64,000 nt of DNA from Collinsella aerofaciens. GTDB lineage: Bacteria > Actinomycetota > Coriobacteriia > Coriobacteriales > Coriobacteriaceae. A model generated the notes under the pieces. The model saw only the letters and a program-made list of their open reading frames with translations. It was not told the DNA's origin and made no database searches. The position numbers and the translations under genes are program-made. Each line of letters opens with the position of its first letter. The stretch's first letter is position 1. Shown here one piece after another: positions 43,582 through 52,085 of the stretch. Location of the stretch: positions 62,001-126,000 of the forward strand of contig NZ_JAQLDQ010000002.1 of NCBI RefSeq assembly GCF_028209395.1, given 5' to 3'.

Positions 43582-43692
43582 TCTCCCGTCTGGAGAATGA
43601 GCGTGGATAATCTGCCACTTTGGCCTTGGGGGCACACCAAAAGTGGGAGATTATCCACGCTCGATTTCAAACGGGAGATTATCCACGCTCGA
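43582..43692. repeat. GAGCGTGGATAA repeats, right cluster
   Basis: One direct copy (TCTCCCG, GGAGAA, GAGCGTGGATAATCT at about 43582-43614) followed by two inverted copies AGATTATCCACGCTCGAT (about 43650-43667 and 43675-43692). The left copy is at 39532. Confidence 0.75.
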
Positions 43693-43915
43693 TCGATCCA
43701 GGGAAGCCCGATCTCGACCTATATATAGGTGCAAATGAGTCGTTATCGAAGTTCGTTCCAGCCAGCGTACTCCACTACGACAAAGTGTTCCCTCGGGAAA
43801 TGTTACCGCTACATGCAAATCCACCATCCTTCATATCCAAACACAGCAAAACCGCAGGTCAAAGGTATATAGATACGCCCGGAACCGTGTATCTAGAGGT
43901 TTTCGTTGACAGCCC

Positions 43916-43945
43916 CCAAGGTTGCATCGTATTATCTTTTTCGTT
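43916..43945 (+). promoter_or_regulatory. Promoter of the tRNA-Tyr/Thr/Met - tuf cluster
   Basis: TTGACA (43916-43921) and TATTAT (43940-43945), 18 apart. The preceding GAGGTTTTCGTTGACAGC is nearly identical to the sequence at the rpmG promoter (45725-45742). Confidence 0.8.
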
Positions 43946-43997
43946 CGCGGGGGCGGCGGTCCAAAAGACCAAAGGACCTGCGGATACTTGAACGATT

Positions 43998-44079
43998 GGG
44001 AGTTTGCCCGAGTGGTTAATGGGGACGGGCTGTAAACCCGTTGGCTCTGCCTACATAGGTTCGAATCCTATAGCTCCCA
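43998..44079 (+). tRNA. tRNA-Tyr(GTA)
   Basis: 82 bases, class II with a long variable arm. Anticodon loop CTGTAAA gives GTA. Acceptor GGGAGTT pairs with AGCTCCC; CCA is not encoded. Confidence 0.93.
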
Positions 44080-44089
44080 CCCGTCAAGT

Positions 44090-44165
44090 GCCTGTATAGC
44101 TCAGTCGGTAGAGCACTTCGTTGGTAACGAAGAGGTCACCAGTTCAAGTCTGGTTGCAGGCTCCA
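44090..44165 (+). tRNA. tRNA-Thr(GGT)
   Basis: 76 bases with CCA. Anticodon loop TTGGTAA within the CTTCG/CGAAG stem gives GGT, reading ACC/ACU. Confidence 0.95.
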
Positions 44166-44168
44166 TCC

Positions 44169-44245
44169 GGCGGTGTAGCTCAGTTGGTTAGAGCACACGG
44201 TTCATACCCGTGGCGTCACTGGTTCGAATCCAGTCACCGCTACCA
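44169..44245 (+). tRNA. tRNA-Met(CAT)
   Basis: 77 bases with CCA. Anticodon loop TTCATAC gives CAT. The acceptor stem begins with a G-T pair, not with the C-A mismatch of an initiator, so it is the elongator form; tRNA-Ile2 (CAT) cannot be excluded. Confidence 0.9.
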
Positions 44246-44256
44246 TAGGTAACACG

Positions 44257-44287
44257 GTGGCTTCTCAATAATATGTTGAGAGGCCAC
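44257..44287 (+). other. Hairpin in the tuf leader
   Basis: GTGGCTTCTCAA (44257-44268) pairs with TTGAGAGGCCAC (44276-44287) with one G-T pair. No T-run. It separates the tRNAs from tuf, perhaps as a processing site. Confidence 0.5.
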
Positions 44288-44341
44288 TATGGTATAAAGG
44301 CAAAGTCCCGTCCGGGGACGACCTGTTTAGAGGAGGGCTTT

Positions 44342-45532
44342 ATGGCCAAAGAGAAGTTTGAGCGCACTAAGCCGCATGTTAACATCGGCACCATTGGTCA
44401 CGTCGACCACGGCAAGACCACGCTGACCGCTGCCATCACCAAGGTTCTCTCCGAGACCGAGGGCTGCAAGGCTGACTTTACGGCGTTCGAGAACATCGAC
44501 AAGGCTCCCGAGGAGCGCGAGCGCGGCATTACGATCTCCGTCTCCCACGTTGAGTACGAGACCGCTTCCCGTCACTACGCTCACGTTGACTGCCCGGGCC
44601 ACGCTGACTACGTCAAGAACATGATCTCCGGCGCTGCTCAGATGGACGGTGCTATCCTGGTCATCGCTGCTACCGACGGCCCCATGGCTCAGACTCGCGA
44701 GCACATCCTGCTCGCCCGTCAGGTCGGCGTTCCCTACATCGTCGTCTTCCTGAACAAGTGCGACATGGTCGACGATGACGAGCTTATCGACCTCGTCGAG
44801 ATGGAGACCCGTGAGCTCCTCTCCGAGTACGATTTCCCCGGCGACGACATCCCCGTCATCCGTGGTTCCGCTCTGGGCGCTCTCGAGGGCGACGCCAAGT
44901 GGATGGACGCTATCCGCGAGCTCATGAACGCCGTCGACGAGTACATCCCGACGCCTGCTCGTAACAACGACCTCCCGTTCCTGATGGCCGTTGAGGACGT
45001 TATGACCATCTCCGGCCGTGGTACTGTTGCTACCGGCCGTGTCGAGCGCGGTGAGCTCAAGCTCAACGAGCCCGTCGAGATCGTCGGCATCAAGGATACC
45101 CAGAACACCGTCGTTACCGGTATCGAGATGTTCCGTAAGTCCATGGACTTCTGCGAGGCTGGCGACAACGTCGGTCTGCTGCTCCGCGGCATCAAGCGCG
45201 AGGACATCGAGCGCGGCCAGGTTCTCTGCAAGCCCGGTTCGGTTACCCCGCACACCAAGTTCACCGGCGAGATCTACGTTCTGACCAAGGAGGAGGGCGG
45301 CCGTCACACCCCGTTCTTCGATGGTTATCGTCCTCAGTTCTACTTCCGTACCACCGACGTTACCGGTACGGTCAAGCTCCCCGAGGGCACCGAGATGGCT
45401 ATGCCTGGTGACCACATCACCATCGAGGGCGACCTCATCCACCCGATCGCCATGGAGGAGGGCCTGCGCTTCGCTATCCGCGAGGGTGGCCACACCGTCG
45501 GTTCGGGCATCGTCTCCACGATCATTGAGTAA
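44342..45532 (+). CDS. tuf: Elongation factor Tu
   Basis: 396 residues from ATG 44342 (GAGGAGG upstream). GTPase that brings aminoacyl-tRNA to the ribosome. G1 GHVDHGKT at 19-26, G3 DCPGH at about 81-85, G4 NKCD at about 136-139; domains II and III follow with [11 protein letters not shown]. The tRNA-tuf-rpmG-secE-nusG order is standard. No second tuf or fus gene is in the window. Confidence 0.98.
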   Translation: MAKEKFERTKPHVNIGTIGHVDHGKTTLTAAITKVLSETEGCKADFTAFENIDKAPEERERGITISVSHVEYETASRHYAHVDCPGHADYVKNMISGAAQMDGAILVIAATDGPMAQTREHILLARQVGVPYIVVFLNKCDMVDDDELIDLVEMETRELLSEYDFPGDDIPVIRGSALGALEGDAKWMDAIRELMNAVDEYIPTPARNNDLPFLMAVEDVMTISGRGTVATGRVERGELKLNEPVEIVGIKDTQNTVVTGIEMFRKSMDFCEAGDNVGLLLRGIKREDIERGQVLCKPGSVTPHTKFTGEIYVLTKEEGGRHTPFFDGYRPQFYFRTTDVTGTVKLPEGTEMAMPGDHITIEGDLIHPIAMEEGLRFAIREGGHTVGSGIVSTIIE

Positions 45533-45557
45533 ATTAGCTCTCTGATAGTTGACTTAG

Positions 45558-45595
45558 AGAACCCGGCACTTATATGGGTGCCGGGTTCTTTTCTG
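45558..45595 (+). terminator. Terminator after tuf
   Basis: AGAACCCGGCAC (45558-45569) pairs with GTGCCGGGTTCT (45578-45589), followed by TTTTCT. Confidence 0.9.
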
Positions 45596-45734
45596 CAATG
45601 GATATTGAGCCGTTGCTGGTGTCGAGAGGATCAATAATGGTCCTGGTTGCACCGTCGATTAGCTCTCGATGGCTTCATTGATGTGTTCCAAATATGAATG
45701 GATCCACCGAGAACCAATTGATTCGAGGTTTTCA

Positions 45735-45764
45735 TTGACAGCACTTACATAGAGCTGATAAAGT
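45735..45764 (+). promoter_or_regulatory. rpmG promoter
   Basis: TTGACA (45735-45740), 18 bases, TAAAGT (45759-45764). Preceded by GAGGTTTTCATTGACAGC, nearly the same as at 43906-43923. Confidence 0.65.
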
Positions 45765-45809
45765 ACCATCTCGTGCCCGTACGGGGCGGAAATGAAAGGT
45801 TCAGGATAA

Positions 45810-45959
45810 ATGCGTACTCTAGTTACTCTTGCGTGCACTGAGTGCAAGCGCCGCAACTATACGACCACCAAGAACAAGTCGAACATGCCTGATCGTATGG
45901 AGATCAAGAAGTATTGCCCCTGGTGCCGTCACCATACGCTGCACAAAGAGACTCGCTAG
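45810..45959 (+). CDS. rpmG: 50S ribosomal protein L33
   Basis: 49 residues, too short for a usual length cut-off. [17 protein letters not shown] is the family start, with zinc pair CTEC (residues 9-12) and CPWC (36-39), so this is the zinc-binding (C+) L33 type. An AGG-containing ribosome site is at 45802-45806. It lies between tuf and tRNA-Trp as in many Gram-positives. Confidence 0.94.
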   Translation: MRTLVTLACTECKRRNYTTTKNKSNMPDRMEIKKYCPWCRHHTLHKETR

Positions 45960-45972
45960 TCTCTAGTCATAT

Positions 45973-46048
45973 ACGCCAGTAGTTCAATTGGTAGAGCATC
46001 GGTCTCCAAAACCGAGTGTTGAGGGTTCGAGTCCTTCCTGGCGTGCCA
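45973..46048 (+). tRNA. tRNA-Trp(CCA)
   Basis: 76 bases with encoded CCA. Acceptor ACGCCAG pairs with CTGGCGT, anticodon loop CTCCAAA gives CCA. Confidence 0.95.
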
Positions 46049-46057
46049 GTCATTATT

Positions 46058-46090
46058 CCGTAAGCTCCCAATTGGGGGCTTACGGTTTAC
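46058..46090 (+). terminator. Terminator after tRNA-Trp
   Basis: CCGTAAGCTCCCA (46058-46070) pairs with TGGGGGCTTACGG (46073-46085) with one G-T pair and a two-base loop as written; short T-tail. Confidence 0.7.
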
Positions 46091-46124
46091 TCATGTATAA
46101 GCGCATTGCGCGGAGGTAACCCAA

Positions 46125-46463
46125 ATGGCCAACAAGAAGAACAAGAAGAAGGCTCAGCAGTCGGCACCTGCCAATAACGCTGCCGCCAACTCCAAGGTTG
46201 AGGCCAAGAAGGCCGTTGCCAAGAAGAACGAGAAGGCTGCGAAGTCCAAGAAGAACGAGAAGCCTGGTTTCTTCGCCCGCACCAAGAAGTATTTCGCTTC
46301 GGTCAAGTCCGAGATGAAGCGTGTCACGTGGCCCGATAAGAAGGAGCTCGTGAACTACTCTGTCGTCGTTTGCGCTTCTCTGATCGTCGTCGGCGTCGTC
46401 ATCGCTCTGCTCGATGCTGGCTTTGGCGAGGCTCTTGCTCTGTTCTCTGGATTGAGGGGCTAA
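46125..46463 (+). CDS. secE: Preprotein translocase subunit SecE
   Basis: 112 residues. Lys/Ala-rich cytoplasmic tail (1-50), then the conserved VKSEMKRVTWPDKKEL block (about 63-78) and one C-terminal membrane helix (about 82-104). Part of the SecYEG channel. GCGGAGG upstream. Followed by nusG after three bases. Confidence 0.93.
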   Translation: MANKKNKKKAQQSAPANNAAANSKVEAKKAVAKKNEKAAKSKKNEKPGFFARTKKYFASVKSEMKRVTWPDKKELVNYSVVVCASLIVVGVVIALLDAGFGEALALFSGLRG

Positions 46464-46466
46464 ACC

Positions 46467-47003
46467 ATGTCTAAGCGTTGGTACGTCGTTCACACTTACT
46501 CCGGATACGAGAACCGCGTTAAGTCCGATCTCGAGCATCGCATCGAGACCATGGGCATGCAGGACCGTATCTTTGATATCGAGATTCCTATGGAGCGCGT
46601 CACCGAGATTAAAGAGGGTGGCAAGCGCGAGACCAAGGATTCTAAGATTTTCCCGGGTTATGTCCTGGTCCGCATGGAGATGGATGACGATGCTTGGACG
46701 TGCGTTCGTAACACGCCTGGCGTCACCGGTTTCCTGGGCGGCAACGGCAAGCCCGCTCCGCTTTCCCGCGACGAGTACAACAAGATGACTCGTCGTCCCG
46801 GTAAGGGCGATTCGCCCAAGCGCACTTCGGTCGATATTCAGGTCGGCACGTCTGTCCGCGTCACCGATGGCCCGCTTACCGACTTTGATGGCAAGGTCTC
46901 CGAGGTTAACACCGAGGCAGGCAAGCTTAAGGTCACGCTGATGATCTTTGGCCGCGAGACGCCGGTTGAGCTCGACTTTAACCAGGTCGCTGTCATCGCT
47001 TAA
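46467..47003 (+). CDS. nusG: Transcription termination/antitermination protein NusG
   Basis: 178 residues. RWYVVHTYSGYENRVK opens the NGN domain; GYVLVRMEMD and VRNTPGVTGFLG follow; the C-terminal KOW motif is near VRVTDGPLTDFDGKV. Binds RNA polymerase and couples to Rho or the ribosome. Sits between secE and rplK. Confidence 0.96.
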   Translation: MSKRWYVVHTYSGYENRVKSDLEHRIETMGMQDRIFDIEIPMERVTEIKEGGKRETKDSKIFPGYVLVRMEMDDDAWTCVRNTPGVTGFLGGNGKPAPLSRDEYNKMTRRPGKGDSPKRTSVDIQVGTSVRVTDGPLTDFDGKVSEVNTEAGKLKVTLMIFGRETPVELDFNQVAVIA

Positions 47004-47123
47004 GTTTTCGTCCGTTCGCGCGAGCGTGCTTCTTCTGTGACTGCTCATCTCAGGAGTGCTTCTAACACGTGCGTGCTTACGATATAGCAAGTACTTCACA
47101 CTCGTGATTCGAAAGGAATGACC

Positions 47124-47552
47124 ATGGCTGAGAAGAAGGTTGCCAACGTCATTAAGCTCCAGATTCCTGCTGGTGCAGCTAACCCCGCTCCTCCCGTCGG
47201 CCCCGCCCTGGGCGCTGCTGGCGTGAACATCATGCAGTTCTGCCAGGCCTTTAACGCCGAGACGCAGGACAAGAAGGGTGACATCATCCCCGTTGAGATC
47301 TCTGTCTACGAGGATAAGTCCTTCTCCTTCATCACCAAGACCCCGCCGGCGGCTCACCTCATCAAGAAGGAGCTGAACCTCAAGTCTGGTTCCGCTAAGC
47401 CCCAGGCTGACAAGGTCGGTCAGCTCTCCCAGGAGCAGCTCACCAAGATCGCCGAGATCAAGATGCCGGACCTCAATGCCAACGACATTGACGCCGCCAA
47501 GAAGATCATCGCCGGTACCGCCCGTTCCATGGGCGTCACCATCGCTGAGTAG
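47124..47552 (+). CDS. rplK: 50S ribosomal protein L11
   Basis: 142 residues from ATG 47124; an ATG at 47118 is too close to the [25 protein letters not shown] and the C-terminal RNA-binding domain with GTARSMGV are complete. Confidence 0.97.
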   Translation: MAEKKVANVIKLQIPAGAANPAPPVGPALGAAGVNIMQFCQAFNAETQDKKGDIIPVEISVYEDKSFSFITKTPPAAHLIKKELNLKSGSAKPQADKVGQLSQEQLTKIAEIKMPDLNANDIDAAKKIIAGTARSMGVTIAE

Positions 47553-47568
47553 CGATTTCTTTAGGTAA

Positions 47569-47597
47569 TAACGGGTGCTCCGACCGGGGCGCCCGTT
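47569..47597 (+). other. Hairpin between rplK and rplA
   Basis: AACGGGTGCTCC pairs with GGGGCGCCCGTT using G-T pairs around GACC. No strong T-run. It could modulate the ratio of L11 to L1. Confidence 0.5.
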
Positions 47598-47669
47598 ATA
47601 TGTGTGCAATAGGGCACACGATACGATGTGGGAGGGCTCACGCCCGTTTAACCACAGGAGGTAATGCAC

Positions 47670-48377
47670 ATGGCTAAGCATGGTAAGAGCTATAACGCCG
47701 CTGCCGAGAAGATCGACCGCGCCACGCTCTACACCCCCCTTCAGGCTGCCAAGCTCATCAAGGAGCTCGACACCGCCAAGTTCGACGAGACCGTCGAGGC
47801 TCACTTCCGTCTGGGCATCGATACTCGTAAGGCTGACCAGAACATCCGTGGTTCCATCTCCCTGCCCCACGGCACCGGCAAGACCGTTCGTGTTGCCGTC
47901 TTCGCCGAGGGCGAGAAGGCCCGCGAGGCCGAGGCTGCCGGCGCCGACATCATCGGTTCCGACGAGCTCGTCGCCCAGATTCAAAAGGGCGAGATCAACT
48001 TCGACGCCGCTATCGCTACGCCGAACATGATGGCCAAGGTTGGCCGCATCGGTAAGATTCTTGGTCCCCGTGGCCTCATGCCGAACCCCAAGCTCGGCAC
48101 CGTGACCATGGATGTTGCCAAGATGGTTTCCGAGCTCAAGGCCGGCCGCGTTGAGTATCGCGCCGACCGTTACGGCATCTGCCACGTGCCCCTGGGCAAG
48201 AAGTCCTTCTCTGAGCAGCAGCTCGTCGAGAACTACGCTGCCCTGTACACCGAGATCCTGCGCGTCAAGCCCTCTTCTGCTAAGGGCAAGTACGTCAAGT
48301 CCATCTCCGTGTCTTCCACCATGGGCCCTGGCGTCAAGGTCGATCCCGCTGTCCAGCGTGACTTCCTGGCTGAGTAA
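47670..48377 (+). CDS. rplA: 50S ribosomal protein L1
   Basis: 235 residues from ATG 47670 (AGGAGG upstream). Binds 23S rRNA in the L1 stalk and often represses its own operon. [20 protein letters not shown] and LPHGTGK, then [14 protein letters not shown] are the family blocks. No rplJ-rplL follow; a terminator and unrelated genes do. Confidence 0.97.
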   Translation: MAKHGKSYNAAAEKIDRATLYTPLQAAKLIKELDTAKFDETVEAHFRLGIDTRKADQNIRGSISLPHGTGKTVRVAVFAEGEKAREAEAAGADIIGSDELVAQIQKGEINFDAAIATPNMMAKVGRIGKILGPRGLMPNPKLGTVTMDVAKMVSELKAGRVEYRADRYGICHVPLGKKSFSEQQLVENYAALYTEILRVKPSSAKGKYVKSISVSSTMGPGVKVDPAVQRDFLAE

Positions 48378-48413
48378 CTTTTAGTTACTGCCTGAGCAAA
48401 GCAAGCATTGCTA

Positions 48414-48454
48414 AAGAAACCCGGTTCTGCCTCGTGCAGGACCGGGTTTCTTGC
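48414..48454 (+). terminator. Terminator after rplA
   Basis: AAGAAACCCGGTTCTGC (48414-48430) pairs with GCAGGACCGGGTTTCTT (48436-48452) with one G-T pair. Confidence 0.88.
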
Positions 48455-48467
48455 TATCTCGGGCCAA

Positions 48468-48504
48468 AACCGCCACAAAGGTGCCTGTCCCCTTTGTGAC
48501 GGTT
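48468..48504. repeat. REP-like palindrome with TGCCTGTCC loop, at the metallophosphoesterase stop
   Basis: AACCGCCACAAAG (48468-48480) pairs with CTTTGTGACGGTT (48492-48504) with one mismatch; the loop carries GTGCCTGTCCC. The last two bases belong to the stop codon of the neighbouring minus-strand gene. Confidence 0.8.
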
Positions 48505-49213
48505 ACCAGGGTGTTCTGGCGGTAGAGGACTCGATTGCCTCGTGGCGCTTGAGCTCGCGGCGCATGGTTTGCGAATTGAGCCAAGCTGCCTGCCAGCCAC
48601 GGATGGGGTAGCTCGCTTCGTCCAGCTCAAACTGCGTATAGCCACAGGCGTTGATGATCGTTGCCCCGCATGCGTGCTGACGTTCGCGTTGAAAGTCGCG
48701 ACCATAGCATTGGTGCACATGCCCGTGCACCATGTACTCGGGATTCCAGGATTCGAGTGCTGTGTTAAAGCATTCGAATCCTCGATGCGGCAGATCATCC
48801 AGATCGCCCACGCCGGCGGCGGGTGCATGGGTCAGCAGAATGTCGCAGCCGCCGACCATCCTCACTTTGCGGGACAGCTTGCGCACACGCTTGGCCATCT
48901 CGTGCTCGGTATACATGTTGGCACCGTCTCGGTAGCGCATGGAGCCGCCAAGCCCCGCAATGCGGACGCCGCGATACACGTACACGGTGTCTTCGACACA
49001 AATGCAGCCGCCCGGTGCATGACGCGCATAGCGGTCATCGTGATTGCCACGCACGTAGATGAGCGGTTTGTTGATGACCGTGACCAAAAACTCAAGATAA
49101 TCCGGGTCCAGATCTCCTGCGGATAAAATCAAATCGATACCCTCAAAGCGCTCCTTGCGAAAGCACTCCCATAGGCATCGTTCTTCGGTATCGGCTATGG
49201 CAAGGATTTTCAT
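48503..49213 (-). CDS. Metallophosphoesterase family protein
   Basis: 236 residues. Motifs of the calcineurin-like fold: SAGDLD (II), VRGNHDD (III), LLTHAP (IV) and HGHVH (V), all with standard metal ligands. Motif I is IADTEE where the usual D-x-H has Glu (T-E) instead of His. The start overlaps the upstream BMP-fusion gene stop by ATGA. Substrate unknown; a tight operon partner of a nucleoside-binding-like fusion protein suggests nucleotide turnover (inference). Confidence 0.85.
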   Translation of the reverse strand: MKILAIADTEERCLWECFRKERFEGIDLILSAGDLDPDYLEFLVTVINKPLIYVRGNHDDRYARHAPGGCICVEDTVYVYRGVRIAGLGGSMRYRDGANMYTEHEMAKRVRKLSRKVRMVGGCDILLTHAPAAGVGDLDDLPHRGFECFNTALESWNPEYMVHGHVHQCYGRDFQRERQHACGATIINACGYTQFELDEASYPIRGWQAAWLNSQTMRRELKRHEAIESSTARTPW

Positions 49214-51126
49214 AGGGCGCGGACCTTCGGCTCATCGTCGAGTTGCGGAATGGTGCCCACCACGTTGTCGGCCAGCCAGTCCATCTCGACGATTTGCGTG
49301 CTCGGCAGCGGGGGAAAGCCCTCGATCTGCACCACGCCGTCTTGGCTATGGAGCTCGCCGCCAAATGGATTGATGGAGCCCTCGACGATGCCATTGCGGA
49401 GCAGCTGAACAAGCTTACGCGTCTGATAGGGCAGGCCCGGAGCGTAGCGAATGTCGATGACGCCCGAGCTCATACCATACCAGTAGTTGACGGCACGAAC
49501 CTGGCTGTCGTCACTGGTCTCATCCCAGGTGCCGTGCAGCAGACTTCGCACGATAAGCTCGTAGTATCGGCCCCAGTTCCATACCGGCATGGCAATGCCG
49601 ACAACCTTGCCATCGACCAGACGGTGGAGTCCGTAGGCCGTGGGGTCTTCGAGTGACTTTGACATGTCGGCGCCGGTCATGACGCTCGCGCCTTCGCGGC
49701 ACATGGCCTCGGCAAGGCCTCCAGCGGGCACATCGCCCCAGGTCAGGATAATTTGCGCACGGGGGTCGAGCAGCGAGGCGCCAATCGCAAAGGCGTTGAT
49801 CTCGCTGAGCGCGCCCGAGGCGAAGACCGACGCGTGGTAACCGATGCGGTGGTTGTCCGCCATGCTGGCGGCAAGGGCGCCCAAGAGAAATTTGGCCTCG
49901 TACATCTTGCCAAAGTACGAACGGACGCTTTGGTGGGGAAGGCCGATGGAGCAGTTGAGGAATCGCACCTGAGGATACTCGACGGCAGCCCTGAGCGTGT
50001 ATTCCATCAGGCGGTGCGAGGTCGAGAAGATGACGTTTGCTCCATGTTTGACAGCCGTTTCCACGGCGGCGTAGAACACGTCCGGATCGTGACAGTCCTC
50101 GAACGCCTCGGTACGCACGATGCCGCCAAAGTGCTCGTCGAGATATTGGCGCCCTTGGTCGTGCAGACTATCCCAGCTCGACGTGGCACACGGGTATTCG
50201 TGAATAAAGGCGATACGCAGGGGATTGGCTGCTGAATAGACGGTCTTGCCCATAAAGAAGTTGAGCACGCCGGAGGTGGGCTTGGCGGGTGCCTCTTCCT
50301 CATCGACGCTCGGCGCTTCGACAAGATCGACCTTGTCCTCGTCATTTTTGCCGGCAATGACCAGCTCGCGCCAAATCTTGCACAGGCGGTTTACGACGAT
50401 ATCAGTCGGCGTATCCAGCAGGCGGTCTTGGTTGTACACGTTGAGGTAGACGAGCATAGCGTCGGCGGGCGTAATGTCCAGATGGTCGCCGCCGGCGCGC
50501 AGGTAGGCTCGTTTAAAGAGTAGGAAGGTATGGCGCAGGTAGTCGACCTTTTTCTGTGGCCACTTTTCGACAAGGTCCTGGCCGAGCATCTTGGCGAGCG
50601 TCTCATAGCTTCCCTCGCGCGAGAACTCAATCTCGTATAGGGGGCAGACGCGCCAAAACGCGCAGAACTCGCCGTACAGGCGACTTTCGACGGAATCCCA
50701 TGTGCCGGGGTAGAGGCGGGTGACCTTGGCCGAAACCGTCGGGGCGTCCAGGAATTTGAGGACGCTGACGCGCTTGTTGCCCTCCTGGACGTAGAACCGA
50801 TGCATGAACTCGGTGACGATGATGGGGTCGCGATAGCCCTCGGTCACCTGGATGTCATAGAGGTTGGACCACTTGCGGGCGAACTCGGTGCTAAATGGCA
50901 ACAGGGGCATAAAGTTGCACGAAAAGGCTGACTGACGGCCCTTGGTAACCGTGCCGACGACCATTTCGAGCGGAATGTCCCTTAGGCCGACGCTCTCTCG
51001 CTGACCTAAGGGGAGCTGGGCAACGAGGCTATCGAGGTCCGTAAGGTACGGGTGCTCGCTTTGGCTGATGGCGTGACGGCGTCCCTGCTCGCCGCGCTTG
51101 CGTGCTTGACGATAGGCCTCTTCCAT
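49210..51126 (-). CDS. ParB-like / BMP-PnrA-like fusion protein
   Basis: 638 residues. The first 120 residues include TEFMHRFYVQEGNKRVSVLKFL, which has the EGNxRV pattern of ParB/Srx-fold domains. A middle helical part and an acidic linker (about 265-290) follow. Residues about 305-630 resemble BMP/PnrA nucleoside-binding proteins: RIAFIHEYP, FEDCHDPDVF, ANVIFSTSHRLMEY, FLLGALAASMADN and VGIAMPVWNWG. No signal peptide or lipobox is present, so it should act in the cytoplasm, unlike transport BMP lipoproteins. Start ATG follows AAGGGAG. Operon with the metallophosphoesterase. Confidence 0.75.
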   Translation of the reverse strand: MEEAYRQARKRGEQGRRHAISQSEHPYLTDLDSLVAQLPLGQRESVGLRDIPLEMVVGTVTKGRQSAFSCNFMPLLPFSTEFARKWSNLYDIQVTEGYRDPIIVTEFMHRFYVQEGNKRVSVLKFLDAPTVSAKVTRLYPGTWDSVESRLYGEFCAFWRVCPLYEIEFSREGSYETLAKMLGQDLVEKWPQKKVDYLRHTFLLFKRAYLRAGGDHLDITPADAMLVYLNVYNQDRLLDTPTDIVVNRLCKIWRELVIAGKNDEDKVDLVEAPSVDEEEAPAKPTSGVLNFFMGKTVYSAANPLRIAFIHEYPCATSSWDSLHDQGRQYLDEHFGGIVRTEAFEDCHDPDVFYAAVETAVKHGANVIFSTSHRLMEYTLRAAVEYPQVRFLNCSIGLPHQSVRSYFGKMYEAKFLLGALAASMADNHRIGYHASVFASGALSEINAFAIGASLLDPRAQIILTWGDVPAGGLAEAMCREGASVMTGADMSKSLEDPTAYGLHRLVDGKVVGIAMPVWNWGRYYELIVRSLLHGTWDETSDDSQVRAVNYWYGMSSGVIDIRYAPGLPYQTRKLVQLLRNGIVEGSINPFGGELHSQDGVVQIEGFPPLPSTQIVEMDWLADNVVGTIPQLDDEPKVRAL

Positions 51127-51181
51127 GGTGTCTACTCCCTTAGTCGTTTAAACAACGATATGAACCATGGTACCACGATGC

Positions 51182-51222
51182 GAAACCACCACAAAGGTGC
51201 CTGTCCCCTTTGTGGTGGTTTT
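51182..51222. repeat. REP-like palindrome with TGCCTGTCC loop, at the mscS stop
   Basis: AAACCACCACAAAGG (51183-51197) pairs with CCTTTGTGGTGGTTT (51207-51221). The loop is TGCCTGTCC. The mscS-type stop codon lies at its right edge. Confidence 0.85.
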
Positions 51223-51988
51223 AGGCGATGATGGGGGCGATGGCGCGGATGCAGGCGTCGGCTGCCGTGAAGGTGGTGCTATCGTCGCTGACGATAAAGA
51301 TGATTTTGCCCTTGACGCCAAAGTCGCCGATCTCGCTAAAGAGCACGTACGGCTCCTTGTCAAAGCCAGAGATGGGAAGCACCGCGGCCTTGGTGGCGTC
51401 GGTAAGCTCATCTGCCAGCGCATCCAGCGAGGCCCACTTGGACGTGTCCTTTACGGCAACGGGCACGGTAACGCGCCCAAAGGGCATCAAGTGCACGAGC
51501 GTGTTCTTGGAGATGTTTGAATTGGGGACGATGATGGTCTGCCCGCAGGCGTCCTCGATGGTCGTATGGCGCCAGGTGATATCTTGGACCACGCCCGACA
51601 CGCCGCCGACCTCGATATTGTCGCCGGGTTTGATAATGCCCATAAACGTCACCTGCATGCCGCCGATGAGGTTTGACAGCGTGTCCTGAAAGCCGAGCGA
51701 GATGGCGATGCCGCCGACGCCAAGAGCGGCGACGAGGGCGTTTGCGTTAATGCCAAAGCAGTTGTCGAGGATAAAGCTGCCGCCGATCGTCCATATGACG
51801 GCGCGCGCGATGTTGATGAAGATGCTGGATGAAGGGAGTGGGTTATCGTCGCGGTTAAGCAGGTGGCGCAGGGTCTTGGACGCGACCTTGGCGGCAACGG
51901 CGGTTCCGATAGCCAAGATACCTGCCCAGATGATGTTGTGGACCCATCGTTGTGCAAAGAAATGAAGAATTGGCTCAAACAATTCCAT
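51221..51988 (-). CDS. MscS-family small-conductance mechanosensitive channel
   Basis: 255 residues. Membrane helices at about 15-38, 60-80 and 85-115 with the pore-lining glycine/alanine-rich ALGVGGIAISLGFQDTLSN; the beta domain GDNIEVGGVSGVVQDITWRHT follows. Releases solutes on hypo-osmotic shock. AGGAGG precedes the ATG. The stop codon TAA is the right edge of a REP-like palindrome. Confidence 0.93.
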   Translation of the reverse strand: MELFEPILHFFAQRWVHNIIWAGILAIGTAVAAKVASKTLRHLLNRDDNPLPSSSIFINIARAVIWTIGGSFILDNCFGINANALVAALGVGGIAISLGFQDTLSNLIGGMQVTFMGIIKPGDNIEVGGVSGVVQDITWRHTTIEDACGQTIIVPNSNISKNTLVHLMPFGRVTVPVAVKDTSKWASLDALADELTDATKAAVLPISGFDKEPYVLFSEIGDFGVKGKIIFIVSDDSTTFTAADACIRAIAPIIA

Positions 51989-52030
51989 GTAGGGAAACCT
52001 CCTAATGATCGTCCAACCATGATACCCACC

Positions 52031-52062
52031 AAAAAGCCCGTCCGATCACATTGGACGGGCTT
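52031..52062 (-). terminator. Terminator of the ABC operon
   Basis: AAGCCCGTCC (52034-52043) pairs with GGACGGGCTT (52053-52062); on the minus strand TTTTT follows. Confidence 0.8.
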
Positions 52063-52085
52063 CTGCGCTCGATATAAGGGTTAAC

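Larger units (their letters stand above)
43567..43997. other. Intergenic region with repeats and tRNA promoter
   Basis: Carries repeat copies (43582-43692), an inverted repeat TAGATAC / GTATCTA (43870-43876 and 43889-43895) and the tRNA-Tyr promoter. A frame of 123 codons crosses the promoter and is not credible as a gene. Confidence 0.6.

Noticed and set aside
43582..43692. Possible CRISPR array from repeated ATTATCCACGCTCGAT
   Set aside because: Only two adjacent inverted copies with a 7-base spacer, no further units and no cas genes.
43620..43991. 123-codon open frame before tRNA-Tyr
   Set aside because: It starts in repeats, contains the tRNA promoter and has no recognised family.
46080..48185. 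701-codon open frame on the minus strand across secE, nusG, rplK and rplA
   Set aside because: It crosses four unmistakable genes, two intergenic gaps and a terminator; composition is typical of antisense frames.
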